A DNA stretch of 53,276 nt from Thermoflexus hugenholtzii JAD2 (GTDB taxonomy: Bacteria > Chloroflexota > Anaerolineae > Thermoflexales > Thermoflexaceae): contig NZ_FYEK01000029.1 of the NCBI RefSeq assembly GCF_900187885.1, forward strand, positions 1 through 53,276, written 5' to 3'. Every line of letters starts with the position of its first letter. Position 1 is the first letter of the stretch. Both the position numbers and the translations under genes were made by a program. The notes under the pieces are model-generated. The model was not told the origin of the DNA. It ran no database searches and saw only the letters and a list, made by a program, of their open reading frames with translations. Positions 33,369-41,112 of this stretch are shown in pieces.

Positions 33369-33412
33369 GGGCTCCGGAGTTCGCCGCTTCCAGCCTCCGG
33401 AGCCCGCTTTTT
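33369..33412 (+). terminator. Rho-independent terminator after tRNA-Ser
   Basis: GGGCTCCGGAG (33369-33379) and CTCCGGAGCCC (33395-33405) form a perfect 11-base-pair stem with a 15-base loop, followed by GCTTTTTG. It is ten bases after the tRNA end. Confidence 0.9.
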
Positions 33413-33896
33413 GTTCCGCTATTCTCTCAGAACGCGCGATCCCTATCTGTCTGAAGAGCACTTCGCTCCCTCACCATCCCTATGCCCTCGGATCCTTTGA
33501 CCTCTGAGCACAGGATCGTTTCCTTCCATCTCAAATTCGTCCATGGGATGAAGGTCATGCACTTTTCTCGAGACCTCTTTGAAAACCACTCCGAAAACGC
33601 CCTCAAATCCGGGGAATCGAGAGAGGCCGATCCATCTACGCTCCCTCTTGACGTCTTCCGGATCCTGTGATAGGTTTAAATAGGCCGGATTTGGGCGGAC
33701 AGGAGGGCCGATATCATCCGATCGCATCGGGAAGGATTTTCATCATTTCGAAGGTCGAGAAGGGAAGAATTCCGGAGTGTTCATAATGAAGAGCGCCTGT
33801 GGGAGGGCGAGGGCGCCCTCCTGAGGTGAAGTAAGGGCAGACGGTGGTCTGTTTCAAAACCCTTGATCCCATCCTATCGAACCGGAGGTTTCTGCC
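33413..33896. other. Intergenic region, no gene supported
   Basis: About 480 bases of lower GC content than the surroundings. Small open frames exist on both strands (33443-33727 minus, 33482-33670 plus). They lack a ribosome site and any recognisable motif, and their composition is unlike the neighbours, so I do not call them. GAGGGCGAGGGCGCCCTCC near 33804 is a small palindrome. It could be remnant DNA of an old gene. Confidence 0.5.
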
Positions 33897-34301
33897 ATGA
33901 AGGAGATCCTGGAAAGCCGCATCAATCTGTTGCGATCGCAGCTGGCTGACATTGAGCAGCGTCGGGATTACGTGCAGGCGCAGTTGCGGTTGCTGGAGGA
34001 TATCGCCCAGCTGCTCGAGAAATACCCCACGTTGGGGGAGGGACTGGTCGGTCTGTTCCGGCAGACCACGATGCCGCGCCGCCGCCGCACCCGAGAGCTG
34101 GTGAACGCGCTGATGGATGTGTTGAAGACCAGCCCTCAGGGGATGGAGCTCGAGGCCATCCGCAAGGCGTTGCTGGAGCGCGGGATCCAGGTCCCCGGGA
34201 AGAACGAGCAGATGCAGCGCGCCCGGCTGACCTTGATCTTCCGCAAGAACCAGGATCTGTTCCAGCGGGTTCGGCGCGGGGTCTACCAGCTGAAGGTGTA
34301 A
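33897..34301 (+). CDS. Small coiled-coil plus HARE-HTH/winged-helix-like protein
   Basis: 134 residues. Residues 1-45 form an amphipathic coiled coil (ILESRINLLRSQLADIEQ and AQLRLLEDIAQLLEK). Residues ~65-132 resemble the HARE-HTH (ASXL/RpoE-delta-type) winged helix: ELVNALMDVLKTSPQGMELE, IRKALLERGI, ARLTLIFRKNQDLFQRV and RRGVYQL. Such domains occur in DNA-modification-linked or RNA-polymerase-associated proteins. A basic patch PRRRRTR joins the two parts. No operon partner; a strong hairpin follows. Function not known. Confidence 0.72.
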   Translation: MKEILESRINLLRSQLADIEQRRDYVQAQLRLLEDIAQLLEKYPTLGEGLVGLFRQTTMPRRRRTRELVNALMDVLKTSPQGMELEAIRKALLERGIQVPGKNEQMQRARLTLIFRKNQDLFQRVRRGVYQLKV

Positions 34302-34332
34302 GCAGGGGATGGGCGACAGGCCCACGCAGGAA

Positions 34333-34363
34333 GGGGGACGGACGCCTTCGGCGTCCGTCCCCC
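34333..34363 (+). terminator. Strong hairpin after the HARE-HTH gene
   Basis: GGGGGACGGACGCC (34333-34346) pairs perfectly over 14 bases with GGCGTCCGTCCCCC (34350-34363) around a TTC loop. There is no T tract after it, so termination may be Rho-assisted or the hairpin may be bidirectional, serving the minus-strand gene that ends at 34395 as well. Confidence 0.65.
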
Positions 34364-34394
34364 CGTGCCTCTGGCCCTGAAGGGCGCCGCATCC

Positions 34395-34919
34395 TCACCC
34401 GGGATCCCAGCGGATGAGCCGATGGGAGGACCCGCTCATCGCCCCGATGTCAAGAAGCCATGAGCGGGTTTCGCGCAAGGGGCGCAGGAGAAGCTGACGC
34501 TCCGCCCCTTCGAGAGGAAGCTCCGACAGATCCTGGGCCCCGAGCAGGCGTTCCCCCGTGGTCAGCAGGAAGGTGAACCGCCGCCAGCGCCGGCTGAACA
34601 GGGGATGAGGGAGGGATCGCAACGGGCCCAGCTGCAAGAGATAATAGAGCTCCTCCGCCCGCGGATGATTGGGCTCCTCCGGGAGCACATCCCGTCGTCG
34701 GACCAGCTCGTGGCCCCGGACCGGGGCGTAGTGCCGCACGGACCAGCGCTCCGCTTCGAAGGCGGCGGTGTGGTAGAAGGCCAGGAAATCCACCATAGGG
34801 GTCAGCGGCGGCGCATAGCGAACGGGGATCCGGTATGCCTGATGCGTCTGGATCCAGCGCCAGTCCCGCGGGCTGCGGACCACGGCCACCAACACCATCG
34901 CTTCCGGGAAGAGCTCCAT
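34395..34919 (-). CDS. Conserved hypothetical protein
   Basis: 174 residues; not recognised as a named family. The N-terminal half has strand-like hydrophobic segments and a high content of Arg, Trp, His and Tyr (MVLVAVVRSPRDWRWIQ, RYAPPLTPMVDFLAFYHT, WSVRHYAPVRGHELVRR). Then come HPRAEELYYLLQLGPLRSLP and RRWRRFTFLLTTGERLL. The pattern of aromatic and basic residues suggests a nucleic-acid or nucleotide-binding enzyme, but no catalytic motif is evident. ATG 34898 is an alternative start. It stands alone between a convergent hairpin and ~250 bases of empty DNA before the transporter operon end. Confidence 0.65.
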   Translation of the reverse strand: MELFPEAMVLVAVVRSPRDWRWIQTHQAYRIPVRYAPPLTPMVDFLAFYHTAAFEAERWSVRHYAPVRGHELVRRRDVLPEEPNHPRAEELYYLLQLGPLRSLPHPLFSRRWRRFTFLLTTGERLLGAQDLSELPLEGAERQLLLRPLRETRSWLLDIGAMSGSSHRLIRWDPG

Positions 34920-35167
34920 CCCGAGGGCTCCGGGGACGCCTCACCGTCGCGCTCTATCATGATGATAGCCACTTCGCGGATCGCTTCCCCTCCCTCCGCC
35001 CCGGAGCAGCGGGCCATCCACATGTGGAGGCGCGAATGAGCGTATGGGCGGGGCTCCGAAAGCCGGATCCGTGCATTCGCGCCCCGGTTCGTGGGCGGCC
35101 CCTATCCCTTCCCCGCACACGGAACGAGGCCCCCCTTGCCCATCGCCAGGGCTTCGCCCGTCCGGGC

Positions 35168-36166
35168 TTACTCTTCCTCGAAGGCCATGCCCAGGGCAGC
35201 GGGTGGAGAGACCTGGAGGCTGCGCAGGATCCGCAGGGCCAGGCGGCGACCGGATTCCGGCAGGCGGGCCAGCAACGTCTGGACCCACTCCGTGCTGCCC
35301 AGGTTGGTCAGCAACAACGCGAAGATCATCAGAGGGAACGGCGCGACGTTCAGGACCTGAGAAGGAACGCCAGGGAGCTGTGGCTGGAGGACCAGGCTGA
35401 GCCATTGAAGGAGGGCGAAGAGCAGGGCGCCGAAGGCTCCGCGCACGGGATGCCAGCCCCCGAAGATGGTGATGGCCAACACGATCCAGCCCACTCCATC
35501 GATCCCGGAGATCGGGCCCTGCCAGCCGCCCTTGAGATCCAGGGTGTAGGCGGCTCCGGCGAAGCCAACCATGGCCCCCCCCAGGACCGCGTAGGCATAA
35601 CGCACTCGGGTCACCGGGATGCCTCGGACGAAAGCGGCCGGCGGGCGCTCTCCAACGCATCGGAGCACCAGCCCAGGCCGGGTGCGGAAGATCCAGATCC
35701 AGGCCAGGATCACGCTCAGCACGGCGATATAAACAAGCGGGCTCTGGCGGAAAAGCAAGGGGCCGAGGAGCGGGAGATCCTGCAGCACCGGCACCGGGAG
35801 CGCCCCCACCCGGGGCCCGGGCACGCCCATAAACGGGTTGCCCAGGAAATACGCCAGATCCCGCCCGAGGAGGGCCAGCACCAGCCCCACGGCCACCTGG
35901 GATTGGCGCAAGGTCAGGCTGGCGAAGGCCACCACGAGCGCCATCCCTGCCCCGACCAGGATGCCTGTCAGGAAGCCCAGCTCCAGGCTGCCCGTGCGCA
36001 CGGCGACGGCGAAGCCGGCCATCGCCGCCAGCAGCATTGTCCCGTTCACCGACAGGTTGACCACACCGGCCCGCTCGGAGAACGTCTCCCCGATCACCGC
36101 GATGAGGAGCGGGGCCGCTGCGGCCAGCACCCCTGCCAGACCCATGATCCACTCAGGCGCCATCAT
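35168..36166 (-). CDS. Nucleoside-type ABC transporter permease (NupQ/YufQ-like)
   Basis: 332 residues with about nine membrane helices. It belongs to the branched-chain-amino-acid/ribose permease superfamily, BMP-nucleoside branch: APLLIAVIGETFSERAGVVNLSVNGTML (first part) is the family hallmark. RVRYAYAVLGGAMVGFAGAAY and GIDGVGWIVLAITIFGGWHPV mark the cytoplasmic coupling and later helices. The start at 36166 lies inside the end of the upstream permease gene (14-base overlap); ATG 36163 is equally possible. It forms the membrane channel with the YufP-like partner. The last gene of the operon. Confidence 0.9.
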   Translation of the reverse strand: MMAPEWIMGLAGVLAAAAPLLIAVIGETFSERAGVVNLSVNGTMLLAAMAGFAVAVRTGSLELGFLTGILVGAGMALVVAFASLTLRQSQVAVGLVLALLGRDLAYFLGNPFMGVPGPRVGALPVPVLQDLPLLGPLLFRQSPLVYIAVLSVILAWIWIFRTRPGLVLRCVGERPPAAFVRGIPVTRVRYAYAVLGGAMVGFAGAAYTLDLKGGWQGPISGIDGVGWIVLAITIFGGWHPVRGAFGALLFALLQWLSLVLQPQLPGVPSQVLNVAPFPLMIFALLLTNLGSTEWVQTLLARLPESGRRLALRILRSLQVSPPAALGMAFEEE

Positions 36167-37238
36167 CGGACTCCACGGTCGTTTTCGCTTGCCAGCGGGC
36201 ACGCACACCCTGCATCAAGAGCACGAAGAGGACCAGCGCTCCCTGCATCACCCCGGAGAGGGTGGAGTCCAGCTTCAGCGTGATCGGCAGCTGGATGCTT
36301 CCGATGTTGAGGGCAGCGAAGAAGAAAGCAACGGGGACCGACCAGGTTACGCGGTAGTTGGCGAGCATGGCCACCAGCAGGCCCAGGTATCCATAGCCGC
36401 TGGAGATGGGTGGAATCAGGCGGTGATACACCGCCGTCACCTGGATGGATCCGGCCAGCCCGGCCATCGCGCCGCAACCCAGCAGGGCAAGGAAGAGATA
36501 ACGGGTGGTGGGCACCCCCAGCAGGTGGGCCGCCCGCAGGTTCTTCCCGATGGCCTTCAACCGGAGGCCGAAATAGGTATTGCGGAGAAGCACATAAACC
36601 AGCGCCACGCTCAGGAGGGCCATCCCGAGGGCCCACGGGCTCAAACGCAGGCCGGGCAGCGTGGGCAACATCAGCCGCTCCGGAAAGGGCTCGGTGCCAC
36701 TCATCGAGCCGATCCCCGGCCGCTTCCAGGGCCCGAAGATCAGCCAGAGGATAAGCGTGGTGGCCACGAAGTTCAGCCCAAGCCCCCCGAAGATCTCGTG
36801 GACGCCGCCGTAGACCTTCAGCAGGCCCACCAGGCCGGCCCAGGCCGCGCCCCCCGCCATCCCGGCCAGGAGCGCCAGGACCAGGATGATCGGAGGAGGC
36901 AGGTCCGTATGCTGCAGCGCGCGGACCACCCCTGTGGTGGCGATGGCCCCCAGCACGATCTGCCCCTCCACGCCGATGTTCCAGAGCCCGGCGGTGAAGG
37001 TGAGCAGCAGGCCGGAGGTCACCAGCATCAGCGGCACCCAGGCCACCAGGATGTCGGTGGCCCGCTTGAGGGAGCCAAAGGCCCCCTCCAGAACCTGGCG
37101 GTAGGCCTCCAGGGGAGGAGCCCCTGTTAGCAGCAGGACCAGCGTGGTGAACAGCAGGGCCATCAGAATGGAAAGGCCCTGCCATCCGACCGCCAGCCAG
37201 CGCGAGGTCCGCACGCGAGGCAGAAGGATCTCTTTCAT
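36153..37238 (-). CDS. Nucleoside-type ABC transporter permease (NupP/YufP-like)
   Basis: 361 residues. Family features: an N-terminal helix followed by ALLFTTLVLLLTGAPPLEAY, then LMLVTSGLLLTFTAGLWNIGVEGQIVLGA (N-I-G-x-E-G-Q is diagnostic of the BMP-type permeases). GGVHEIFGGLGLNFVATTL and KNLRAAHLLGVPTTRYLFLAL follow. About ten membrane helices. Pairs with the YufQ-like permease directly downstream. The gene begins 34 bases after the ATPase stop. Confidence 0.92.
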   Translation of the reverse strand: MKEILLPRVRTSRWLAVGWQGLSILMALLFTTLVLLLTGAPPLEAYRQVLEGAFGSLKRATDILVAWVPLMLVTSGLLLTFTAGLWNIGVEGQIVLGAIATTGVVRALQHTDLPPPIILVLALLAGMAGGAAWAGLVGLLKVYGGVHEIFGGLGLNFVATTLILWLIFGPWKRPGIGSMSGTEPFPERLMLPTLPGLRLSPWALGMALLSVALVYVLLRNTYFGLRLKAIGKNLRAAHLLGVPTTRYLFLALLGCGAMAGLAGSIQVTAVYHRLIPPISSGYGYLGLLVAMLANYRVTWSVPVAFFFAALNIGSIQLPITLKLDSTLSGVMQGALVLFVLLMQGVRARWQAKTTVESDDGA

Positions 37239-37272
37239 CGGATCAATGCGCTCCGCATCCGACGATGATCTC

Positions 37273-38736
37273 TCACCACCCTCGCCCGGCGATCATGTGG
37301 CCGAGCCGGTCAAGGGTGAGCTGCTCGGCGTCAATGGGCTCGGAAACCCGGCCGCTGAAGAACACCACGATGCGATGGCAATACTGCATGAGCTCCTGAA
37401 GGTCTGAAGAGACGACCATCAGCGCGGTGCCCTGGCGGGCCCGCTCCTTCAGCCGCTCCCAGACCCACAGGCTGGACTCCACATCCAGTCCCCGGGTGGG
37501 ATGCTCCAGGAGCAGCAGCCGGGCGGGCGTCCGGATCAGGGCCAGGAGCGTGCGCTGCTGGTTCCCGCCGGAGAGGGCTTCCACGGGCGTCTCCGGCCTC
37601 CCCCGGATGTGGAACTCCCGGATGCGGCGCTGGGCTTCCGCCCGGGCCTGCTCCCAATCGATCAAATGGCGGCCGTTGGGATACACCAGCTGGAAGTGCT
37701 CCGTCAGCGTCAGCCCGGGGATCAGCCCCTCCTCCAGGCGGTTGGCCGGAACATAGAGCACCCCTGCCTCCAGGAAGGCCGAGTAGGGCTTCCCGGTGAG
37801 ATCCCGGCCGGACACCCGGATGGTGCCCTCCCAGGGGCGGATGAGGCCGGCGCAGGCGCGCATCAGCAACTGCTGGCCGCTGCCTTCCATCCCGGCCAGC
37901 CCGATGATCTCACCGGCCCGCACGGTGAGCCGAACCCGGCTGAGCCGGAGCCGGTGATCCCCGACCACCAGGTCCTGCACCTCAAGGACCGGCTCCCCAA
38001 GGGGGATCCGCTCCCGCTCCGGCATGGGCACCGGCCGACCGAACATCAGCTCGATCAGGCGGGCGGGCGAATAGGGAGGGATGACTTCCCCGGCCAGGCG
38101 GCCCTGGCGCAGCACGGTGACCCGATGGCAGAGCTCCTCCACCTCCTCCAGCTTATGGGTGACGAAGATCACCGCCTTCCCCTCCTCGGCGAGGCGGCGC
38201 AGTGTGGCGAAGAGGCGAACCTTCTGAGGCGCGCTGATCCCGGTGGTCGGCTCATCCAGGATGAGCACCCGCACCCCACGCCAGAGCAGACGGAGCAGCT
38301 CCAGCTGCTGACGCTCGCCCACCGTCAGACTGTCCACCCGGGCATCTGGATCCAAGTCGAACCCGAAGGCATCGGCCAGCTCCTTCAGGGCGCGCCGCGC
38401 TCCCCGCCGGTCCAGCCACAACCCACCCTCATGGCCCATCATGAAATTGTCCAGGACGGAGAGGGCGGGGAAATCCATGGGGTCCTGGTGGAGCATCCCG
38501 ATCCCATGCCGGAGGCCTTCCGCGGGGGATCGAAAGCGAACCGCCTGGCCATCCAGCAGGATCTCCCCCCGATCCGGCCGCAGATACCCGGAGAGGATCT
38601 TCATCAAGGTGGTCTTGCCGGCCCCGTTCTCCCCCAGCAGGCCGTGGATCGTGCCCGCCTGGACGGTGAGGCTGACGTCCTGGAGGGCCCGAACCGGCCC
38701 GAAGGACTTATAGATATGGCGCATTTCGACTTTCAT
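37273..38736 (-). CDS. Nucleoside-type ABC transporter ATPase with two nucleotide-binding domains (NupO/YufO-like)
   Basis: 487 residues with two ABC domains. The first has Walker A GLLGENGAGKTTLMKILSG (~33-51), signature LTVGERQQLELLRLL and VLILDEPTTGIS. The second (from ~255) has GLAGMEGSGQQLLMRACAG, in which the Walker A lysine is Gln, as is usual for the second domain of this branch; LSGGNQQRTLLALIRTPARL and LLLEHPTRGLD follow. The start ATG 38736 (MKVEMRHIYKSFG) is the family start; the long frame upstream of it is non-coding. It drives import of the substrate bound by the lipoprotein encoded upstream. Confidence 0.93.
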   Translation of the reverse strand: MKVEMRHIYKSFGPVRALQDVSLTVQAGTIHGLLGENGAGKTTLMKILSGYLRPDRGEILLDGQAVRFRSPAEGLRHGIGMLHQDPMDFPALSVLDNFMMGHEGGLWLDRRGARRALKELADAFGFDLDPDARVDSLTVGERQQLELLRLLWRGVRVLILDEPTTGISAPQKVRLFATLRRLAEEGKAVIFVTHKLEEVEELCHRVTVLRQGRLAGEVIPPYSPARLIELMFGRPVPMPERERIPLGEPVLEVQDLVVGDHRLRLSRVRLTVRAGEIIGLAGMEGSGQQLLMRACAGLIRPWEGTIRVSGRDLTGKPYSAFLEAGVLYVPANRLEEGLIPGLTLTEHFQLVYPNGRHLIDWEQARAEAQRRIREFHIRGRPETPVEALSGGNQQRTLLALIRTPARLLLLEHPTRGLDVESSLWVWERLKERARQGTALMVVSSDLQELMQYCHRIVVFFSGRVSEPIDAEQLTLDRLGHMIAGRGW

Positions 38737-38867
38737 ATGAAGAGGCGCCTCCGGATCAAGCCTCCGTCTGCTGCCAAAGCCCCTCCCTAGAGCCCGTGCC
38801 CTCCTGCGGCTTTGACCCCAAGGACCGGGCAAGAGACCTCCGCGTTTTATTTTACGCCTGTTACACA

Positions 38868-38896
38868 GGAGGGGCGGTTCCAGACCGCCCCTCCTG
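38868..38896 (-). terminator. Intercistronic hairpin between binding-protein and ATPase genes
   Basis: AGGAGGGGCGGT (38868-38879) and ACCGCCCCTCCT (38885-38896) make a perfect 12-base stem with a five-base loop, 35 bases after the binding-protein stop. There is no T tract on the minus strand, so it is better seen as an attenuator or mRNA-stabilising hairpin that gives more binding protein than ATPase, a common layout in ABC operons. Confidence 0.6.
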
Positions 38897-38930
38897 CTCC
38901 TTGGACCCAACCCTCTGAGCCTGGCGGTGG

Positions 38931-40229
38931 CTACTGCGTCGGGACGCTCTGGCCTTCCATTCCCTCCAGCAGCTGCGGCAGATACCAGATCTGCTGCGGG
39001 GTGGCCACCTTCCCCTCCTCCACGTAGAGCGTCCCATCCTGCAGGCGGATCGGCCCCTTCCACAGCTGGATGGAGCCATCGCCCAGGCCCTTGATGAACT
39101 CATCCAGCTTCGCCGAAGCCTCCGGGCTCAGGGCCTTGCCCTTCAGGAACCCCACGTGGCTGGTGTCCGGGTTGTTGATATCCTTCCAGTCCGGCCCCAC
39201 CCAGTCCCAGGACGGCTTCCAAGTGCCCTCCATGACGGCCTTGATATGGGCCAGGTAGGAAGGACCCCAGTTGAAATACGGGACGCCCAGGCAGACGTCG
39301 GGGGCCTCCTCGCAGGCGCCGATGTAATCATAAGGGATAGCCCACACCTTCTTCCCGGCCTGGGTCGCCTTGGCAGCCTCCCGGAGGGCCTCGGTGGTGT
39401 CGATGCCAGAGATGATCACATCGTAGCCGGAGTTGATGAAGTCCTGGGCCACCTGGGTGGGATCGGCTGTCACGCCCGGGATGTGGAACCAGAAGCCGAT
39501 CCAGGTCACCTTGAACTTGAGATCCTTGGCCGGCTTGCCGAGATACTTCTCCCAGCAATACTTCGCCCCCAGATAGGCGGAGGCAGCCAGACGGCGGGTT
39601 TCATCGTTGATCAGCGGCCCCAGATACCCGATCTTGCCGGTCTGGGTGGTCAGGGCTGCCGCGCACCCGGCGATCATCTTGCCGTATTCCATCTGGCCCA
39701 TCACGTTGGCCAGGTTGGGGATGCCCTTGTAGTTCTTCCCCTCCTTCCAGGCGTCATCCCCGGAGGCGTGGATGACCACGATGTCCGGATGGGCCTTGGC
39801 GAACTTGATGGCCTCGTCCTTGTGGTCATCGGAGTTGAAGATGATCACCTTCGCGCCTTTGGCCACCAGCTCTTCGGCCAGCTGGGAGGCAGTGGTCCCC
39901 GGACGATCGGCGGGGTTGACTTTGTCGATGTAAAGCATCTTCGCCCCAGGGAGCTTCTGCTCCACGTATTTGCCGGCCTCATAGTGGGCCTGGCTCCAGC
40001 CCCGGTCGTTGTAAGGCCCCACCAGCAACATCCCGAAGATGATCTCCTTCGGCGCGGCGGTGGGGGTGGCGGTGGGCTGGGCAGGGGCGGGCGTGGGGGT
40101 CGGCTGAGGCGCGGCCGGAGCGGTGGCGGTTGCCGGGGCAGGCGTGGGCGTCTGGGCACACGCCGCGAGGATCAGGGACACACCAAGGAACAGGCTGACC
40201 ACGATCCAGTGCCGCCGATGAGGAACCAT
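38931..40229 (-). CDS. BMP-family substrate-binding lipoprotein (nucleoside-type)
   Basis: 432 residues. A lipoprotein signal peptide with lipobox ILAAC (Cys24), then a ~40-residue Pro/Thr/Ala linker (QTPTPAPATATAPAA...). The BMP/PnrA-type periplasmic binding fold follows: IIFGMLLVGPYNDRGWSQAHYEAG, then YIDKVNP-x-DRPGTT, and VIIFNSDDHKDEAIKFAKAHPDIV. N-D-x-G-W-x-x-A/S is diagnostic. It likely binds nucleosides or related purines outside the membrane. ATG 40229 has GGGAGGAG four bases upstream. First gene of the four-gene importer operon with a promoter at 40262-40290. Confidence 0.93.
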   Translation of the reverse strand: MVPHRRHWIVVSLFLGVSLILAACAQTPTPAPATATAPAAPQPTPTPAPAQPTATPTAAPKEIIFGMLLVGPYNDRGWSQAHYEAGKYVEQKLPGAKMLYIDKVNPADRPGTTASQLAEELVAKGAKVIIFNSDDHKDEAIKFAKAHPDIVVIHASGDDAWKEGKNYKGIPNLANVMGQMEYGKMIAGCAAALTTQTGKIGYLGPLINDETRRLAASAYLGAKYCWEKYLGKPAKDLKFKVTWIGFWFHIPGVTADPTQVAQDFINSGYDVIISGIDTTEALREAAKATQAGKKVWAIPYDYIGACEEAPDVCLGVPYFNWGPSYLAHIKAVMEGTWKPSWDWVGPDWKDINNPDTSHVGFLKGKALSPEASAKLDEFIKGLGDGSIQLWKGPIRLQDGTLYVEEGKVATPQQIWYLPQLLEGMEGQSVPTQ

Positions 40230-40261
40230 CTTCTCCTCCCACAAAGGGGATCTTAGCCTAT

Positions 40262-40290
40262 ATTTTATCGAGCCCCTATGGACCGCGCAA
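40262..40290 (-). promoter_or_regulatory. Promoter of the BMP-type importer operon
   Basis: On the minus strand TTGCGC (40290-40285), a 17-base spacer and TAAAAT (40267-40262) form a sigma-70-like promoter, with a leader of ~25 bases before the ATG at 40229. Confidence 0.55.
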
Positions 40291-40490
40291 CCGATCTACA
40301 GACTATAACCCGATCTATGGGCACCAGAGCAACACCGGCATCATCAGGATCATCCGCGATTACGCGTAGGAGAAAAAGGATCCTTAGGCACCAGGCCTTG
40401 TGGACAGCCCTTGCGTGCCCCAGCGGCAACTATCCCATGGCAAGTCTCATGTCCGGTGAAATCCCTCCCCCACCCCATCGGGATCCGCCC

Positions 40491-40922
40491 TTACGTGAAG
40501 GTGGCCGCGACCCAGTCCCCGATCAACCAGTAGCGGAAATCCTCCCCCCGGCTGCACGCAACTCCCCCCACCACCCCATACGCCAGCGCCCCCAGGGGGA
40601 TCAGAGACGCCAGGCATGCGACCGGCATGAGGCAGAACCCGATGATCACGGCGGTCAGCGGCAGAGAAACCACCCACAGCGCCGCTGCGATCACCCCAGC
40701 GACCACCCAGGCGAACAGCTGAAAGATCAGCGCCTGCAGCGCTTGGGAGGCCACGTAGCGGGATCGCTCCCGGTAAAACAGGTAGATCAGGAAGGCCGCG
40801 ATGGGGCCGCCCAGGGCAGTGACCAGGTTCAGCAGAACGCTCAGGTGGGCCAGCATCGCCCACTGCCGTTCCTCGGCGGAGGGCCCTGCTTCCGGGCCTG
40901 CAAGGGGCATCGCTTCGCCCAT
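40491..40922 (-). CDS. DUF4870 (Tic20-like) membrane protein
   Basis: 143 residues. EERQWAMLAHLSVLLNLVTALGGPIAAFLIYLF is the DUF4870 entry motif (W-x-x-L-x-H-L-S/A), followed by RSRYVASQALQALIFQLFAWV (the F-V-x-x-x-A-x-Q-A-L/I-x-F motif) and two more membrane helices. Function unknown; these small four-helix proteins are common in thermophiles. ATG 40922; a second ATG four codons downstream (40910) also exists. It stands alone, divergent from recJ. Confidence 0.88.
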   Translation of the reverse strand: MGEAMPLAGPEAGPSAEERQWAMLAHLSVLLNLVTALGGPIAAFLIYLFYRERSRYVASQALQALIFQLFAWVVAGVIAAALWVVSLPLTAVIIGFCLMPVACLASLIPLGALAYGVVGGVACSRGEDFRYWLIGDWVAATFT

Positions 40923-41047
40923 GGGAATCCCTCCCGCTCCAGGATGCCCTCATCTTCCCATGCGCCGAAGGCTTTGACAAGTCCCTCACAGCTGATCTCT
41001 GAGAGCGGAAAAGCGCCGGATGTCCAACAGCGGCATCTCGCCGCCTG

Positions 41048-41077
41048 TTGACGCGTGGCCGCACGCGCTTCTACAAT
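41048..41077 (+). promoter_or_regulatory. recJ promoter
   Basis: TTGACG (41048-41053), 18-base spacer, TACAAT (41072-41077): a good sigma-70 promoter. Transcription would start near 41084, excluding recJ starts upstream of that point and leaving ATG 41113 (28-base leader) or a leaderless ATG 41086. Confidence 0.65.
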
Positions 41078-41112
41078 CAGGACCGATGATCCTGCCCTCA
41101 GGATGCGGAAGG

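Noticed and set aside
33482-33670. A 62-codon plus-strand frame
   Set aside because: No ribosome site or family resemblance; overlaps the rejected minus-strand frame.
33443-33727. Small minus-strand frame of 94 codons downstream of tRNA-Ser
   Set aside because: No ribosome site, no recognisable family, unusual composition; listed as intergenic.
37273-39063. N-terminal extension of the nucleoside-type ABC ATPase to 39063
   Set aside because: The extension runs through the intercistronic hairpin and into the binding-protein gene; MKVEMRHIYKSFG at 38736 is the normal start.
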